From Catenulispora sp. GP43 (GTDB taxonomy: Bacteria; Actinomycetota; Actinomycetes; Streptomycetales; Catenulisporaceae): DNA of 64,000 bases. Below are positions 20,668-29,072 of the stretch, piece after piece. How positions within the stretch are numbered: the first letter of the stretch is position 1; each line of letters begins with the position of its first letter. The translations under genes were made by a program, and so were the position numbers. Location: contig NZ_JBGCCT010000005.1 of assembly GCF_041260665.1 (NCBI RefSeq), positions 310,001-374,000 on the forward strand, given 5' to 3'. The notes below the pieces were generated by a model, which ran no database searches, was not told the origin of the DNA, and worked only from the letters and a program-made list of their open reading frames with translations.

Positions 20668-20961
20668 GTGGCTCGAGTTGTCACCGTCAACGAGCTGACG
20701 TCTCCGCTGAGCGACGACCCCGAAGGGTTGGCGGCGTCGACGGGACCATCACGCTTTCCTCGGCCCTCCCAAAAGCTCAGGCCGCGACTCGTCACGGTGC
20801 CGCTGGCGGTCTACGCGGTGGGGAGTGGTGTCGTGACAATGGGAGTAAGCAGTCTGATCGCGCGCTCGCTTCCGCAGTCGTGGTTCATGTGGGCTCTGGT
20901 GGTTCTCGTGATCGCGCTTACCTGCTGTGCCGGCTGGTTTGCGGACCGGTTCACCCACTAG
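20668..20961 (+). CDS. Small two-helix membrane protein, unknown
   Basis: A 97-residue protein with two C-terminal transmembrane segments (LVTVPLAVYAVGSGVV and WFMWALVVLVIALTCCAGWF) and a polar N-terminus. GTG at 20668 is chosen because TGAGGA lies 7 bases upstream and third-position GC rises only after it. An ATG at 20569 in the same frame would add 33 residues in poorer codon context. Its TAG stop overlaps the stop of the convergent gene in a shared CTAG. No family recognised. Confidence 0.55.
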   Translation: MARVVTVNELTSPLSDDPEGLAASTGPSRFPRPSQKLRPRLVTVPLAVYAVGSGVVTMGVSSLIARSLPQSWFMWALVVLVIALTCCAGWFADRFTH

Positions 20962-21491
20962 CTTCGTGGCGCGGTGTCGGATCCATCGGTATCGGACGGG
21001 GCGTCACCACGTCCGAGTAGCTTCTTCATCGCGGCCACGCCGGTAACGCCGACGGCGCAGCCACCTGTCCCGATGGCGGTCCAAGTGCCGCCCAACACTA
21101 TGATCGCGACGGGAAGGGCCAGCGCTACGAGCACCACCAGGAACAGCATCCTGAGGATGGCCCTCCCCGCCCTGCGCTTGTGCTTATCGCCATCGGCGAT
21201 CAGCACGCGAGCCCCGTCGAAGATGTACGCGATCAGGTCCCACGGGCCGCTGACCTTCACGGCTTGCCTTTGCGGCTGTGGGTTCTCACTTGCCGAGGCG
21301 CCGGTCGCCGGCTCCGGCTGCGACGGGGCATCGGTGGCGGACGAGAATGGCACCGCGCCGTTCACGGCGGTAACGCCGTTGGTGCCGTTAGAGCCCGCAA
21401 TGGTTGTCGGCGCCGTGCTTGTGGGCTCGCCGGACTCCCGTTGCTGCGGAACGTTCTTCGGACGCCGCGGCCACAGTTTAGACGCGGGCAC
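20958..21491 (-). CDS. Membrane protein, unknown
   Basis: A 177-residue protein. The N-terminal half is low-complexity and Thr/Ser/Pro/Ala-rich. A short conserved-looking segment (PWDLIAYIFDGARVLIADGDKHKRR, about residues 83-107) leads into one or two transmembrane helices (about 113-150: MLFLVVLVALALPVAIIVLGG and a Gly-rich helix). The tail is Asp/Ser/Thr-rich. It lies 89 bases downstream of the XRE regulator on the same strand and could share its transcript. I do not recognise the family; a membrane partner of the WhiJ/DUF397 module is only a guess. Confidence 0.6.
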   Translation of the reverse strand: MPASKLWPRRPKNVPQQRESGEPTSTAPTTIAGSNGTNGVTAVNGAVPFSSATDAPSQPEPATGASASENPQPQRQAVKVSGPWDLIAYIFDGARVLIADGDKHKRRAGRAILRMLFLVVLVALALPVAIIVLGGTWTAIGTGGCAVGVTGVAAMKKLLGRGDAPSDTDGSDTAPRS

Positions 21492-21580
21492 GACGACGTC
21501 CTCTCGCGGCGTCCACGGCAGCCGAAAGCGATATACGGACCTTGGTTTCCACGACCACTCCCTTGTGGCTCGGTAAACCT

Positions 21581-22435
21581 CTAACCATCGAGGTCCCGGA
21601 TCACCCGGTTGATGAACTGTGCGGCCTCATCGCCCTTGAGCGTTATTTCGCGCAATCCTTCAAACGTGTGGCGGTACTTGTTGGTGACGTCGGCCTGTTC
21701 CCTGATCAAGGTGAAGCCGGTGGGGCTCTCGAAGGTCGCGACGTCTTCCTCGCCCTCGTCGAAGCTCATGATTGTGAAGGGGCCCAGCATCCCCGGATGG
21801 GCGCCGACCTTGAACGGGACCAACTCGATCGTGGTGTGCTCGCAGTCCATGCGATCCAGAAGGAGTTTCAGCTGATTGCGGAGGACCGTGGCGTCACCGA
21901 CCTGGCTGCGGAGCGCCGCCTCGCCCAGGATGAACGTGGCCTGGGGCGGATCCTCCCGCTGGAAGATGGCCTGGCGCTGCATGCGAAGGTCGGTGAGTCT
22001 CGAGACGTCGGCCTTCGAGGCGAACTCCAGAAGTATCGCCTTGGCGTACTCGGAGGTCTGGAGCAGCCCCGGCGCCACCGAATTGTGAACGATGGACAGT
22101 CTCGTGGCGGACGACTCGTAGCCCAGCAGCGACGCGAAGACAGGGTTGATGACGTCCAGGTACTCATGCCACCAAGGCCGAGCCCGGCTCGCTTTGGCCA
22201 TGGCGAGTACCTCGGCCACGGTCTGGGCATCGTCGATCCCGTAATAGGCGAGCAGGGCCTTGAGGTCGTTGGTGCCGATCTTGACGGCGCCGGATTCGAT
22301 CCGGATGGCCTTCGACTCCGACCAGTTCATGGCCGTCGCGACGTCGATGAGGCGGAGGTCCCTGGCCACGCGTTCGGCGCGAATGAAGCGTCGCAGCCTC
22401 AGCCTCTCGTAACTGGGGTTGGTGAAGCTGCTCAT
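21581..22435 (-). CDS. XRE-family regulator with DUF5753 domain (WhiJ-like)
   Basis: A 284-residue helix-turn-helix regulator. The N-terminal XRE domain (about residues 10-70) reads LRRFIRAERVARDLRLIDVA, then MNWSESKAIRIESG, then LLAYYGI. The DUF5753 ligand/partner domain follows from about 90, with RPWWHEYLDVINPVFASLLGYE and APGLLQTSEYAKA. Relatives such as WhiJ and AbaA-cluster proteins control sporulation and antibiotic production with a DUF397 partner, present here. The ATG with GGAGGATC upstream is preferred over one eight codons earlier. That ATG also overlaps the stop of a small upstream ORF. Confidence 0.9.
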   Translation of the reverse strand: MSSFTNPSYERLRLRRFIRAERVARDLRLIDVATAMNWSESKAIRIESGAVKIGTNDLKALLAYYGIDDAQTVAEVLAMAKASRARPWWHEYLDVINPVFASLLGYESSATRLSIVHNSVAPGLLQTSEYAKAILLEFASKADVSRLTDLRMQRQAIFQREDPPQATFILGEAALRSQVGDATVLRNQLKLLLDRMDCEHTTIELVPFKVGAHPGMLGPFTIMSFDEGEEDVATFESPTGFTLIREQADVTNKYRHTFEGLREITLKGDEAAQFINRVIRDLDG

Positions 22436-22722
22436 GCGATCCTCCCGTGATCGACGCACCGGCGAAGCAGCAAGATCAGAGCTCTGCGAAGCAGGTAGAC
22501 GGAGAGCTTACACCAGCTGCCGGTTGGCACTCTGCATGTGATCTGCCACATGGCAAGTCTAGGCGGCTGCCGGTCGGGGTCGTAGCCGGGCTGCCGCGGT
22601 GTGACTAAGCGCACGCCGCGTGGCAGCTCTTCGGTGCTGACGGCGGCGTCACGGGTTTCGGCCTTCCCGCTGTGGTGGCGCAAAGGAAACAGGATATTGA
22701 TATGCCCCGCCAAGCGGCGCAT
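22432..22722 (-). CDS. Small ORF upstream of the XRE regulator (96 aa, unknown)
   Basis: An uninterrupted 96-codon ORF whose TGA overlaps the XRE regulator start as ATGA. The ATG has AGGATC 6 bases upstream; the frame is open further to 22767. The product is Arg-rich with a LPRGVRLVTPRQPGYDPDRQ segment and a C-terminal KLSVYLLRRALILLLRR amphipathic stretch. No family is recognised, and codon bias is weaker than in flanking genes. The coupling is the main argument for a real gene. Confidence 0.35.
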   Translation of the reverse strand: MRRLAGHINILFPLRHHSGKAETRDAAVSTEELPRGVRLVTPRQPGYDPDRQPPRLAMWQITCRVPTGSWCKLSVYLLRRALILLLRRCVDHGRIA

Positions 22723-22873
22723 GTGAGGATCCTGTAAAAGACGGCTACTGTCGCAATTGCCCTGCATGCAGTAAACCCGACTGATGCCCGGAGCGGGACC
22801 AGTCGGGTGGAGGTGTCGAAGAAGCGGGAGAGGGTCTGTGGCGGATCAGCAAGCCCTCGTCGGTGGAGACGTC

Positions 22874-23578
22874 CTACTCCACCTCGGCGAGAATCCCCGC
22901 CAGCGTCTCGACCGCCGCATCGGCGTCCGGCCCCTCGGCGTGCACGGTCACGGTGCCGCCGGCGGTGGCGCCGAGGCTCATCACGGTCAGGACGCCGGTG
23001 GGGTTGACCGTTTTGCCGCCGTGTTCGATGCGGATGGTGCTGGTGAACTTCGCGGCTTCCTGGGCCAGGCGGCCTGCGGGGCGGGCGTGGAGGGTCGCGG
23101 GCAGGGTCACCTGGCGTGACACGGTGCGGGTGCCGGCGGGCTCGGTTTCGGGCCGCGGTTCGGGGTCCGTGCCCGGGTCCGAGTCCGCCAGCTTCCTGAT
23201 CCCGCGTGCCTGGCGCGCGGCCTCGGCCACGGTGGCGAGGTCGGCGCCGGAGGCCGCGGTGACGGCGGCGGCCACCGCGCCCTCGACGAAGGGGGCGTCC
23301 ACCAGCAGGACGTCGGGGCGGGGGTGGTCCTCCAGGACCGTCAGGGTGGTCAGGACCGAGCTGCCCAGGTCGGGCAGGACGATCACGCCCGCGCCGCGGT
23401 CCGCCTCCGCGATGGCCGCCGCGATGCGCTCGTAGCTCGTGCCGAGGCCGCCGTCGGGGGTGCCGCCGGCCAGTGCCACCGGGACCCGGTCCGTGGCGAT
23501 CTGCGCCAGGAGTTCGCGCAGGCCCGCTGCCAGTTGGGCGCTGTGGGATACGAGTACGATTCCGGGGGACTGGTTCAT
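22874..23578 (-). CDS. dhaM: DhaM-HPr fusion, phosphoryl carrier of dihydroxyacetone kinase
   Basis: A 234-residue two-domain phosphocarrier. The N-terminal PTS EIIA-mannose-type domain (residues 1-128) carries phospho-His12 in GIVLVSHSAQLA and the LPDLGSS loop typical of DhaM. After a Pro/Glu linker (132-150) comes an HPr domain with phospho-His164 in TLPATLHARPAG and a VMSLGA helix; the usual regulatory Ser region reads TVNPTGVLT. Phosphate from Enzyme I would pass through HPr to DhaM and on to DhaL-bound ADP. It is transcribed divergently from the IclR regulator with 59 bases between starts. Confidence 0.93.
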   Translation of the reverse strand: MNQSPGIVLVSHSAQLAAGLRELLAQIATDRVPVALAGGTPDGGLGTSYERIAAAIAEADRGAGVIVLPDLGSSVLTTLTVLEDHPRPDVLLVDAPFVEGAVAAAVTAASGADLATVAEAARQARGIRKLADSDPGTDPEPRPETEPAGTRTVSRQVTLPATLHARPAGRLAQEAAKFTSTIRIEHGGKTVNPTGVLTVMSLGATAGGTVTVHAEGPDADAAVETLAGILAEVE

Positions 23579-23599
23579 GAACGGTGATACTAAATCTCG

Positions 23600-23610
23600 G
23601 AACAGTGTTC
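23600..23610. promoter_or_regulatory. Candidate IclR operator between dhaM and iclR
   Basis: GAACAGTGTTC is a perfect palindrome around one central base. It lies 22 bases upstream of the dhaM start and 28 upstream of the IclR start. A matching GAAC-N3-GTTC site lies in the dhaK promoter; both continue with CAG or AG. Inferred to be the regulator binding site. Confidence 0.6.
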
Positions 23611-23637
23611 AGCAATACTGAAAAGCGAGGTCGGCCG

Positions 23638-24411
23638 ATGGTGCAGTCGGTGCAGCGTGCGGTGCGCGTCCTGCGGGAGCTCGCCGCCGGTGGCCCGCGG
23701 CTGGGTGTGACCGAGCTGGCCGAGCGGGTCGGTGTCGCCAAGCCGACGGTGCACGCCCTGCTGCGCACGCTGGAGGGCGAGGGGCTGGTGGTCCAGGACT
23801 CCGAGACCGGCCGGTACCAGCTGGGCCCGGGGCTGTTGCTGCTGGGCAACGCCTACCTGGACACGCAGGAGCTGCGGGCGCGCTCGCTGAGCTGGGCCGA
23901 CACCCTGGCCAACCGGGCCGACGAGGCCGTCTGGGTGGCGGTGCTGACCGGCGATCACGTCTTCGTCGTGCACCACGCGTTCCGGCCCGAGGGCGTCGTG
24001 CAGATCCTGGAGGTCGGCGCCAGCATCCCCTGGAGCACCTGCGCGCTGGGCAAGGCGATCGTCGCGTTCCTGCCCCCGGACCAGCGCGCGGCGCTGCTGG
24101 ACGGCGACCTGCAGGCGCTGACCGGCTCCAGCATCACCGACCCGGAGGCGCTGGCCCGGCAGCTGGACGAGGTCGGGCGGACCGGGCACGCGCTGGAGAA
24201 CCAGGAGTCGGCGCTGGGCGACGCCGGGATCGCCGCCCCGGTCTTCGACCGTAACGGCGTGGCCGGCGCGATCGGCCTCATCGGCCCGGTCGAGCGGGTC
24301 CTGGACGACGGCGCACGTCAGGACCACATCGTCGCCGTGCGCGAGGTCGCGCGGCAGATCTCGCGGGAGCTCGGCGCGGGCCGCGGCACCTCGCGGGCCG
24401 TGCGTCCCTGA
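23638..24411 (+). CDS. IclR-family transcriptional regulator
   Basis: A 257-residue IclR regulator. The N-terminal winged helix-turn-helix reads SVQRAVRVLRELAAGGPRLG, TELAERVGVAKPTVHALLRT. The C-terminal effector domain has SIPWSTCALGKAIVAFLP and the late DAGIAAPVFDRNGVAGAIGL. ATG at 23638 is preferred because MVQSVQRAV is the usual start; an in-frame GTG-like extension to 23584 would run through the operator. Position between dhaM and dhaKL suggests it controls the dihydroxyacetone kinase genes, with dihydroxyacetone or a phosphate ester as a plausible effector. Confidence 0.9.
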   Translation: MVQSVQRAVRVLRELAAGGPRLGVTELAERVGVAKPTVHALLRTLEGEGLVVQDSETGRYQLGPGLLLLGNAYLDTQELRARSLSWADTLANRADEAVWVAVLTGDHVFVVHHAFRPEGVVQILEVGASIPWSTCALGKAIVAFLPPDQRAALLDGDLQALTGSSITDPEALARQLDEVGRTGHALENQESALGDAGIAAPVFDRNGVAGAIGLIGPVERVLDDGARQDHIVAVREVARQISRELGAGRGTSRAVRP

Positions 24412-24424
24412 CCACAGGGATGCC

Positions 24425-24481
24425 TTGACACGTGATGCCTTGACACCGCCTCGACCTCGGACTAACTTCCGAACATCGTTC
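24425..24481 (+). promoter_or_regulatory. dhaK promoter with IclR-type operator
   Basis: Two GATGCCTTGACAC copies lie 15 bases apart, giving tandem TTGACA boxes at 24425 and 24440. The second is followed at 17 bases by TAACTT (24463-24468), fitting the loose actinobacterial TANNNT. GAACATCGTTC (24471-24481) follows the -10 directly, so bound regulator would block initiation. The dhaK ATG is 132 bases downstream, leaving a long leader. Confidence 0.55.
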
Positions 24482-24612
24482 AGTGATGACGAACACAAGT
24501 CGGCCGTGTTACCTCTCGCCCGTGTCCCGCCATTCCGGTCGCGGCTGTATCGCCGAACAGGCCGCCGGGGCGACACTCGGTGCATGGGTGATCCCTCCGA
24601 AGGAGTCCCGGC

Positions 24613-25611
24613 ATGAAGAAGCTGATCAACACACCAGAGTCCGTCCTGAGCGACGCCCTCGCCGGGGTCGCGGCGGCCCACCCCACGCTCCACGTGGACG
24701 CCCGGGCCCGCGTCATCACCCGGGCCGGCGGGCCCGCGGTCGGGAAGGTCGCGCTGATCTCCGGCGGCGGTTCCGGGCACGAGCCCCTGCATGGCGGATT
24801 CGTCGGCACCGGGATGCTGCACGCCGCCTGCCCGGGGGAAGTGTTCACCTCGCCGGTCCCGGACCAGATGCTGGCGGCGGCGCAGGCCGTGAACGGCGGC
24901 GCCGGCGTGGTGTTCATCGTGAAGAACTACACCGGCGACGTCATGAACTTCGAGATGGCCGCCGAACTGGCCGGCGACGAGGGCATCGAGGTGGCCACGG
25001 TCCTGGTCGACGACGATGTCGCGGTCAAGGACTCGACGTGGACCGCCGGACGCCGCGGCACCGGTGCGACGGTGTTCGTGGAGAAGATCGCCGGAGCCCT
25101 CGCCGAGCAGGGCGCCGGGCTGGCCGAGGTCGCCGAGTTGGGCCGCCGCGTCAACGCCGCCTCGCGCAGTTTCGCCGTGGCGCTGACCCCGTGTACGACG
25201 CCCGCGGCCGGCCGGCCCGGCTTCGAGTTGGCCGAGGACGAGATGGAGGTCGGCGTCGGCATCCACGGTGAGCCCGGCCGCAGCCGGGAGAAGCTGGAGC
25301 CGGCTTCGGCGATCGTGGCCCGTTCGCTGGACGCCATCTTCGCCGACCAGCCGCTGGCCGCCGGCGAGGAGACCATCGTCATGGTCAACGGCCTGGGCGG
25401 CACCCCGCTGATCGAGCTGTACGTCGCCTACGCCGAGGTCGCGAAGTACTTCGCCGAACGCGGCGTGCGCATCGCCCGCAACCTGGTCGGGAACTACATC
25501 ACCAGCCTGGAGATGGCAGGCGTTTCGCTGACCGTCTGCAAGGCCGACGAGCAGATGCTCGCCTTGTGGGACGCGCCGGTGGACACCCCGGCGCTGCGCT
25601 GGGGCGCCTGA
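24613..25611 (+). CDS. dhaK: Dihydroxyacetone kinase subunit DhaK
   Basis: A 332-residue substrate-binding subunit of PTS-dependent dihydroxyacetone kinase. His218 in GVGIHGEPG is the residue that binds dihydroxyacetone covalently as a hemiaminal; His56 in [16 protein letters not shown] and Asp109 in NYTGDVMNF complete the site. Full length, with the ending [14 protein letters not shown] typical of DhaK. A GAAGGAG site lies about 9 bases before the ATG. It works with DhaL, 45 bases downstream, which holds ADP permanently and is recharged by DhaM. Confidence 0.96.
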   Translation: MKKLINTPESVLSDALAGVAAAHPTLHVDARARVITRAGGPAVGKVALISGGGSGHEPLHGGFVGTGMLHAACPGEVFTSPVPDQMLAAAQAVNGGAGVVFIVKNYTGDVMNFEMAAELAGDEGIEVATVLVDDDVAVKDSTWTAGRRGTGATVFVEKIAGALAEQGAGLAEVAELGRRVNAASRSFAVALTPCTTPAAGRPGFELAEDEMEVGVGIHGEPGRSREKLEPASAIVARSLDAIFADQPLAAGEETIVMVNGLGGTPLIELYVAYAEVAKYFAERGVRIARNLVGNYITSLEMAGVSLTVCKADEQMLALWDAPVDTPALRWGA

Positions 25612-25656
25612 GCAGTCAGACCTCGAAGGACCGGACAGAGACAAAGGAGTCGACCG

Positions 25657-26280
25657 ATGGACATCCACCTGACCCGGGCCTGGGTCCGGGCCATGGCCGC
25701 GGCGATGGACGAGAACAAGGACCGCCTGACCCAGCTGGACTCGGCCATCGGCGACGCCGACCACGGCGTGAACATGCAGCGTGGCTTCACCGCGGTCCTG
25801 GCGGCCCTGGACGGCTACGAGGCGGCCGGCGTCGGCGACGTGCTCGTCAAGACCGGCACCACGCTGATCTCCACCGTCGGCGGCGCGGCCGGCCCGCTCT
25901 ACGGCACCTTCTTCCGCGCCACCGGCAAGCAGCTGTCCGGCCCGACCGCCGACGCCGGGCAACTGGCCGCGGCCTTCGACGCCGGACTGGCCGGCGTACA
26001 GAAACTCGGCGCCGCGGTGCCCGGTGACAAGACCATGGTCGACGCTCTCGTCCCGGCGCTGGCCGCGTTCGGCGAGGCGGCGGGCGCCGGACAGGGCGAG
26101 GCCGCGGCCGCCGAGCAGGCCGCGAAGGCCGCCGAGACCGGCATGCAGGACACGATCCCCTTGCAGGCCCGCAAGGGACGCGCGTCCTACCTCGGCGCCC
26201 GCAGCATCGGACACCAGGACCCCGGTGCCACCTCCACCGCACTGGTCTTCCGAACCCTCGCGGAGGTGCTCCAGTCGTGA
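25657..26280 (+). CDS. dhaL: Dihydroxyacetone kinase ADP-binding subunit DhaL
   Basis: A 207-residue nucleotide-binding subunit. The metal/ADP-binding Asp cluster is in LDSAIGDADHGVNMQRGF (about residues 28-45), with STVGGAAGPLYGTFF, PGDKTMVDAL and the C-terminal GRASYLGARSIGHQDPGATS. Stand-alone DhaL with a separate DhaK marks the phosphotransferase-dependent system rather than the ATP-dependent DAK kinases. GTGA overlap links it to the Enzyme I gene. An AAAGGAG precedes its ATG. Confidence 0.96.
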   Translation: MDIHLTRAWVRAMAAAMDENKDRLTQLDSAIGDADHGVNMQRGFTAVLAALDGYEAAGVGDVLVKTGTTLISTVGGAAGPLYGTFFRATGKQLSGPTADAGQLAAAFDAGLAGVQKLGAAVPGDKTMVDALVPALAAFGEAAGAGQGEAAAAEQAAKAAETGMQDTIPLQARKGRASYLGARSIGHQDPGATSTALVFRTLAEVLQS

Positions 26281-27998
26281 CCCGCTCGACCTACGTCGGA
26301 CACCTGGCTTCCGCCGGTACGGCTCTGGGCCTGCTGCACCATACGGATCTGCCGCCGGTCGCGCCGCCTGGTAGTTCGGGTACGGGCCCTGATACGAGCC
26401 CAGACCCGACGCGGGAGTCGGCCCCGGACCCGGTCGCAGAGGTCACCGAAGCCTTCGACGCGGTGGCCGGGCAGCTGGCCGGGCTTTCGCGGACGCTGCG
26501 CGCCTCCGGGCAGACCGACCTGGCCGACATCGTCGAGGTCGACGGCTACATCGCGCTGGACGGCGAACTGCGCGGCGCGGCCGTGCAGCAGGTGCGCGCC
26601 GGCCAGTCCGCGTCGGACGCCGTCGTCCTGGCCGTCCACGAGTACGCCGCCCTGCTCGCGTCCCTGGACGATCCGACTCTCGCCGAGCGCGCGGCCGACG
26701 TCCGCCAGGTCGGCCGCCGGGTCCTGGCCCACCTCGCCGGGGCGGAGTCGGCGGTGCCCGGGGGCCCGGTGGTGCTGGCGGCGCAGGAGATCGGCGCCGC
26801 GGACCTGCTGGAGTACGGCGACCTGGTCGTCGCCGCGGTCTCGGTGGTCGGCGGGCCCAACTCCCACGCCTCGATCATCGCCCGGTCGCTGGGGATCCCG
26901 CTGATCCTGGGTGTCGACGCGGGAGTCCTGAACCATCCGGACGGCACCGAGGTCCTCATCGACGCCGAACGCTCGACGCTCACAGTGAATCCCGAGCCGG
27001 GGGAGCGCGACGCGGCCATCGCGGCGATGGACGCGGCGCGCCGCCGTCGCGAGGTCCTGGCGGCCGAGCGCGACCTGCCGTCTCAGACCCTTGACGGACA
27101 CGCGATCGCGTTGCGGGCCAACGTCGCCACCGCGATCGAGGCCAAGGCCGCCAACACCGCCAAGGCCGACGGCGTCGGGCTGCTGCGGACCGAACTGCCG
27201 TTCCTGGACGCGGGCTCCTGGCCGACAGCTGAGCAGCATGCCGCGGTCCTGCGGCCCATCCTCGAGAAGCTGGCCGGGCAGCCGGTGACGGTGCGCACCC
27301 TGGACTTCGCCGACGACAAGTTCCCGCCGTTCCTCGCCGACCAGGCCGTGGACGGGCATCTGGGCCGGGGCCTGCCGCACATGCTCGCCGACCCCGAGGC
27401 GTTCTCGAATCAGTTCCGTGCGATCCTCACCGCCGGGGCGGCGTGCGATCTGCGCGTCATGATCCCCATGGTGGCCACCGTCGAGGAACTGGCCGCCTGC
27501 GCGAAGACCCTGGCCGACGTGGCCGCCGACCTGGGCGTTGCGGCGCCGCCGATCGGGGCGATGATCGAGCTGCCCGAAGCGGTCGATCTCGCCGACGAGC
27601 TGGCGGCGGACGCGGCCTTCTTCTCCATCGGCAGCAACGACCTGACCAGCCAGATCCTGCGGCTGGACCGGCGCGATCCGGCGGTGTCCCCGGCGCTGGC
27701 CGCCCACCCGCGCGTCCTCGACGCCATCGCCCGCACTGTGCGGGCCGCGCACCTGGGAGGCATCCGGGTGTCAGTGTGCGGTGACGCCGCGGCGCATCCC
27801 CTGGTCATCCCCCTGTTGATCGGCCTGGGTTGCGACGTGCTGTCGGTCGCCCCCGCCGCGCTGGACGAGACGCGGGTCCGCATCCGCCGTCTGGACGCGC
27901 GGATCTGCGCCGATGTCGCTGCCGAGGCACTCACCTGCGAGACGCTGGAGAGCGTGCAGCGCATGGTGCGCCGGCGTTGCTGGCCGGCCATGCCCTGA
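26277..27998 (+). CDS. ptsI: Phosphoenolpyruvate-protein phosphotransferase (Enzyme I)
   Basis: A 573-residue Enzyme I. The phospho-His is in VVGGPNSHASIIARSLGIP (His about residue 198); the PEP-binding region has DGVGLLRTELPFLD, VRTLDFADDKFPPFL, the MIPMVATVEE strand and the catalytic Cys in VSVCGDAAAHP. The N-terminal domain has a Ser/Pro/Asp-rich insertion (about residues 35-60) and low similarity to housekeeping Enzyme I at the very start. GTG start overlaps the dhaL stop. With the HPr fused to DhaM, this gives the kinase its own complete phosphate relay from PEP. Confidence 0.93.
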   Translation: MTRSTYVGHLASAGTALGLLHHTDLPPVAPPGSSGTGPDTSPDPTRESAPDPVAEVTEAFDAVAGQLAGLSRTLRASGQTDLADIVEVDGYIALDGELRGAAVQQVRAGQSASDAVVLAVHEYAALLASLDDPTLAERAADVRQVGRRVLAHLAGAESAVPGGPVVLAAQEIGAADLLEYGDLVVAAVSVVGGPNSHASIIARSLGIPLILGVDAGVLNHPDGTEVLIDAERSTLTVNPEPGERDAAIAAMDAARRRREVLAAERDLPSQTLDGHAIALRANVATAIEAKAANTAKADGVGLLRTELPFLDAGSWPTAEQHAAVLRPILEKLAGQPVTVRTLDFADDKFPPFLADQAVDGHLGRGLPHMLADPEAFSNQFRAILTAGAACDLRVMIPMVATVEELAACAKTLADVAADLGVAAPPIGAMIELPEAVDLADELAADAAFFSIGSNDLTSQILRLDRRDPAVSPALAAHPRVLDAIARTVRAAHLGGIRVSVCGDAAAHPLVIPLLIGLGCDVLSVAPAALDETRVRIRRLDARICADVAAEALTCETLESVQRMVRRRCWPAMP

Positions 27999-28041
27999 AG
28001 CCTGAAGCCGGAACCGCCGAGCAGCGCCCAGGAGGAAGTCC

Positions 28042-29037
28042 ATGACGTCGAAGCACCCTGATCCCGATCCGGCCCCGAGGACGGCCTTCGGGCTCGGCCT
28101 GGCGGCCGTGGGGCGTCCCGGGTACATCAACCTCGGCCGCGACGACGACCTGCCCGCCGACCGCTCGGTCGAGGCGATGCGCTCTCGCGCGCACGCGGTG
28201 CTCGACGCGGCCTACGCGGCCGGGGTCCGCTACTTCGACGCCGCACGTTCCTACGGCCGCGCCGAGGAGTTCCTGGGCGAATGGCTGCATGCGCACCCTG
28301 ATATCGACGACGTCGCCGTCGGCAGCAAATGGGGCTACACCTACACCGCCGACTGGCGCGTGGACGCGCCGGTGCACGAGGTCAAGGACCACAGCATCGC
28401 GGTGTTCACCCGGCAGATCGCCGAGACCCGGTCCCTGCTGGGCGATCGGCTGAACCTGTACCAGATCCACTCGGTCACCCCCGACAGCCCGGCCTTGGCT
28501 GATACAGCTCAGGGCCTGCACCGCAGGCTGGCCGCGTTGGCCGCGCGCGGGGTGCGGATCGGGATGTCGACCAGCGGGCCGCGGCAGGCCGAGGCCATCC
28601 GGGCCGCGCTGCGGATCACGGTCGGCGGCAGCCGTCTGTTCGAGAGCGTCCAGGCCACCTACAACCTGCTGGAGACCTCGGTCGGGCCGGCGCTGGCCGA
28701 GGCCCACGAGGCCGGATGGACGGTCATCGTCAAGGAGGGGCTGGCCAACGGCCGGCTGACCGACGCCCACCTGGCGGAGCAGGACCGGGACGACTCGGCG
28801 CTGTCGGAGGTCGCCAAGACGATGGCGGCCGGTGCCGATGCCGTCGCGCTGGCGGCGATCGCGGCTCAGCCGTGGGCCGACATCGTGTTGTCGGGCGCGG
28901 CGACCGTGGCCCAGGTGGAGAGCAACCTGACCGCCGCCGACCTCAGCCTGGCACCGGATCAGCTCGATCAGCTCACCGCGCTGGCGATGCCGCCGGAGGA
29001 GTACTGGACGCAGCGTTCTCGTATGGCGTGGAGCTGA
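28042..29037 (+). CDS. Aldo/keto reductase of the dha operon
   Basis: A 331-residue aldo/keto reductase. Catalytic residues: Asp/Tyr in YFDAARSYGRAEEFLGEWL, Lys in GSKWGYTY, His in NLYQIHSVTPDS. It follows Enzyme I by 43 bases on the same strand with AGGAGGAAG before the ATG, so it likely belongs to the dihydroxyacetone kinase operon. It could interconvert glycerol, glyceraldehyde and dihydroxyacetone or remove methylglyoxal; this is inferred from context only. Confidence 0.85.
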   Translation: MTSKHPDPDPAPRTAFGLGLAAVGRPGYINLGRDDDLPADRSVEAMRSRAHAVLDAAYAAGVRYFDAARSYGRAEEFLGEWLHAHPDIDDVAVGSKWGYTYTADWRVDAPVHEVKDHSIAVFTRQIAETRSLLGDRLNLYQIHSVTPDSPALADTAQGLHRRLAALAARGVRIGMSTSGPRQAEAIRAALRITVGGSRLFESVQATYNLLETSVGPALAEAHEAGWTVIVKEGLANGRLTDAHLAEQDRDDSALSEVAKTMAAGADAVALAAIAAQPWADIVLSGAATVAQVESNLTAADLSLAPDQLDQLTALAMPPEEYWTQRSRMAWS

Positions 29038-29047
29038 CCGCCCGGGA

Positions 29048-29072
29048 GTCAGCAGCAGTCAGCAGCAGTCAG
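29048..29072. repeat. 10-bp tandem repeat between convergent genes
   Basis: GTCAGCAGCA occurs twice, followed by a partial third copy, 10 bases past the aldo/keto reductase stop and running to the stop of the opposite gene. Short, but the same pattern recurs at other gene ends in the window. Confidence 0.6.

Noticed and set aside
18581..22488. Identical ATCAGAGCTCTGCG at 18581-18594 and 22475-22488, near two regulator genes
   Set aside because: A 14-bp match within 64 kb is expected by chance several times, and positions relative to the genes differ.
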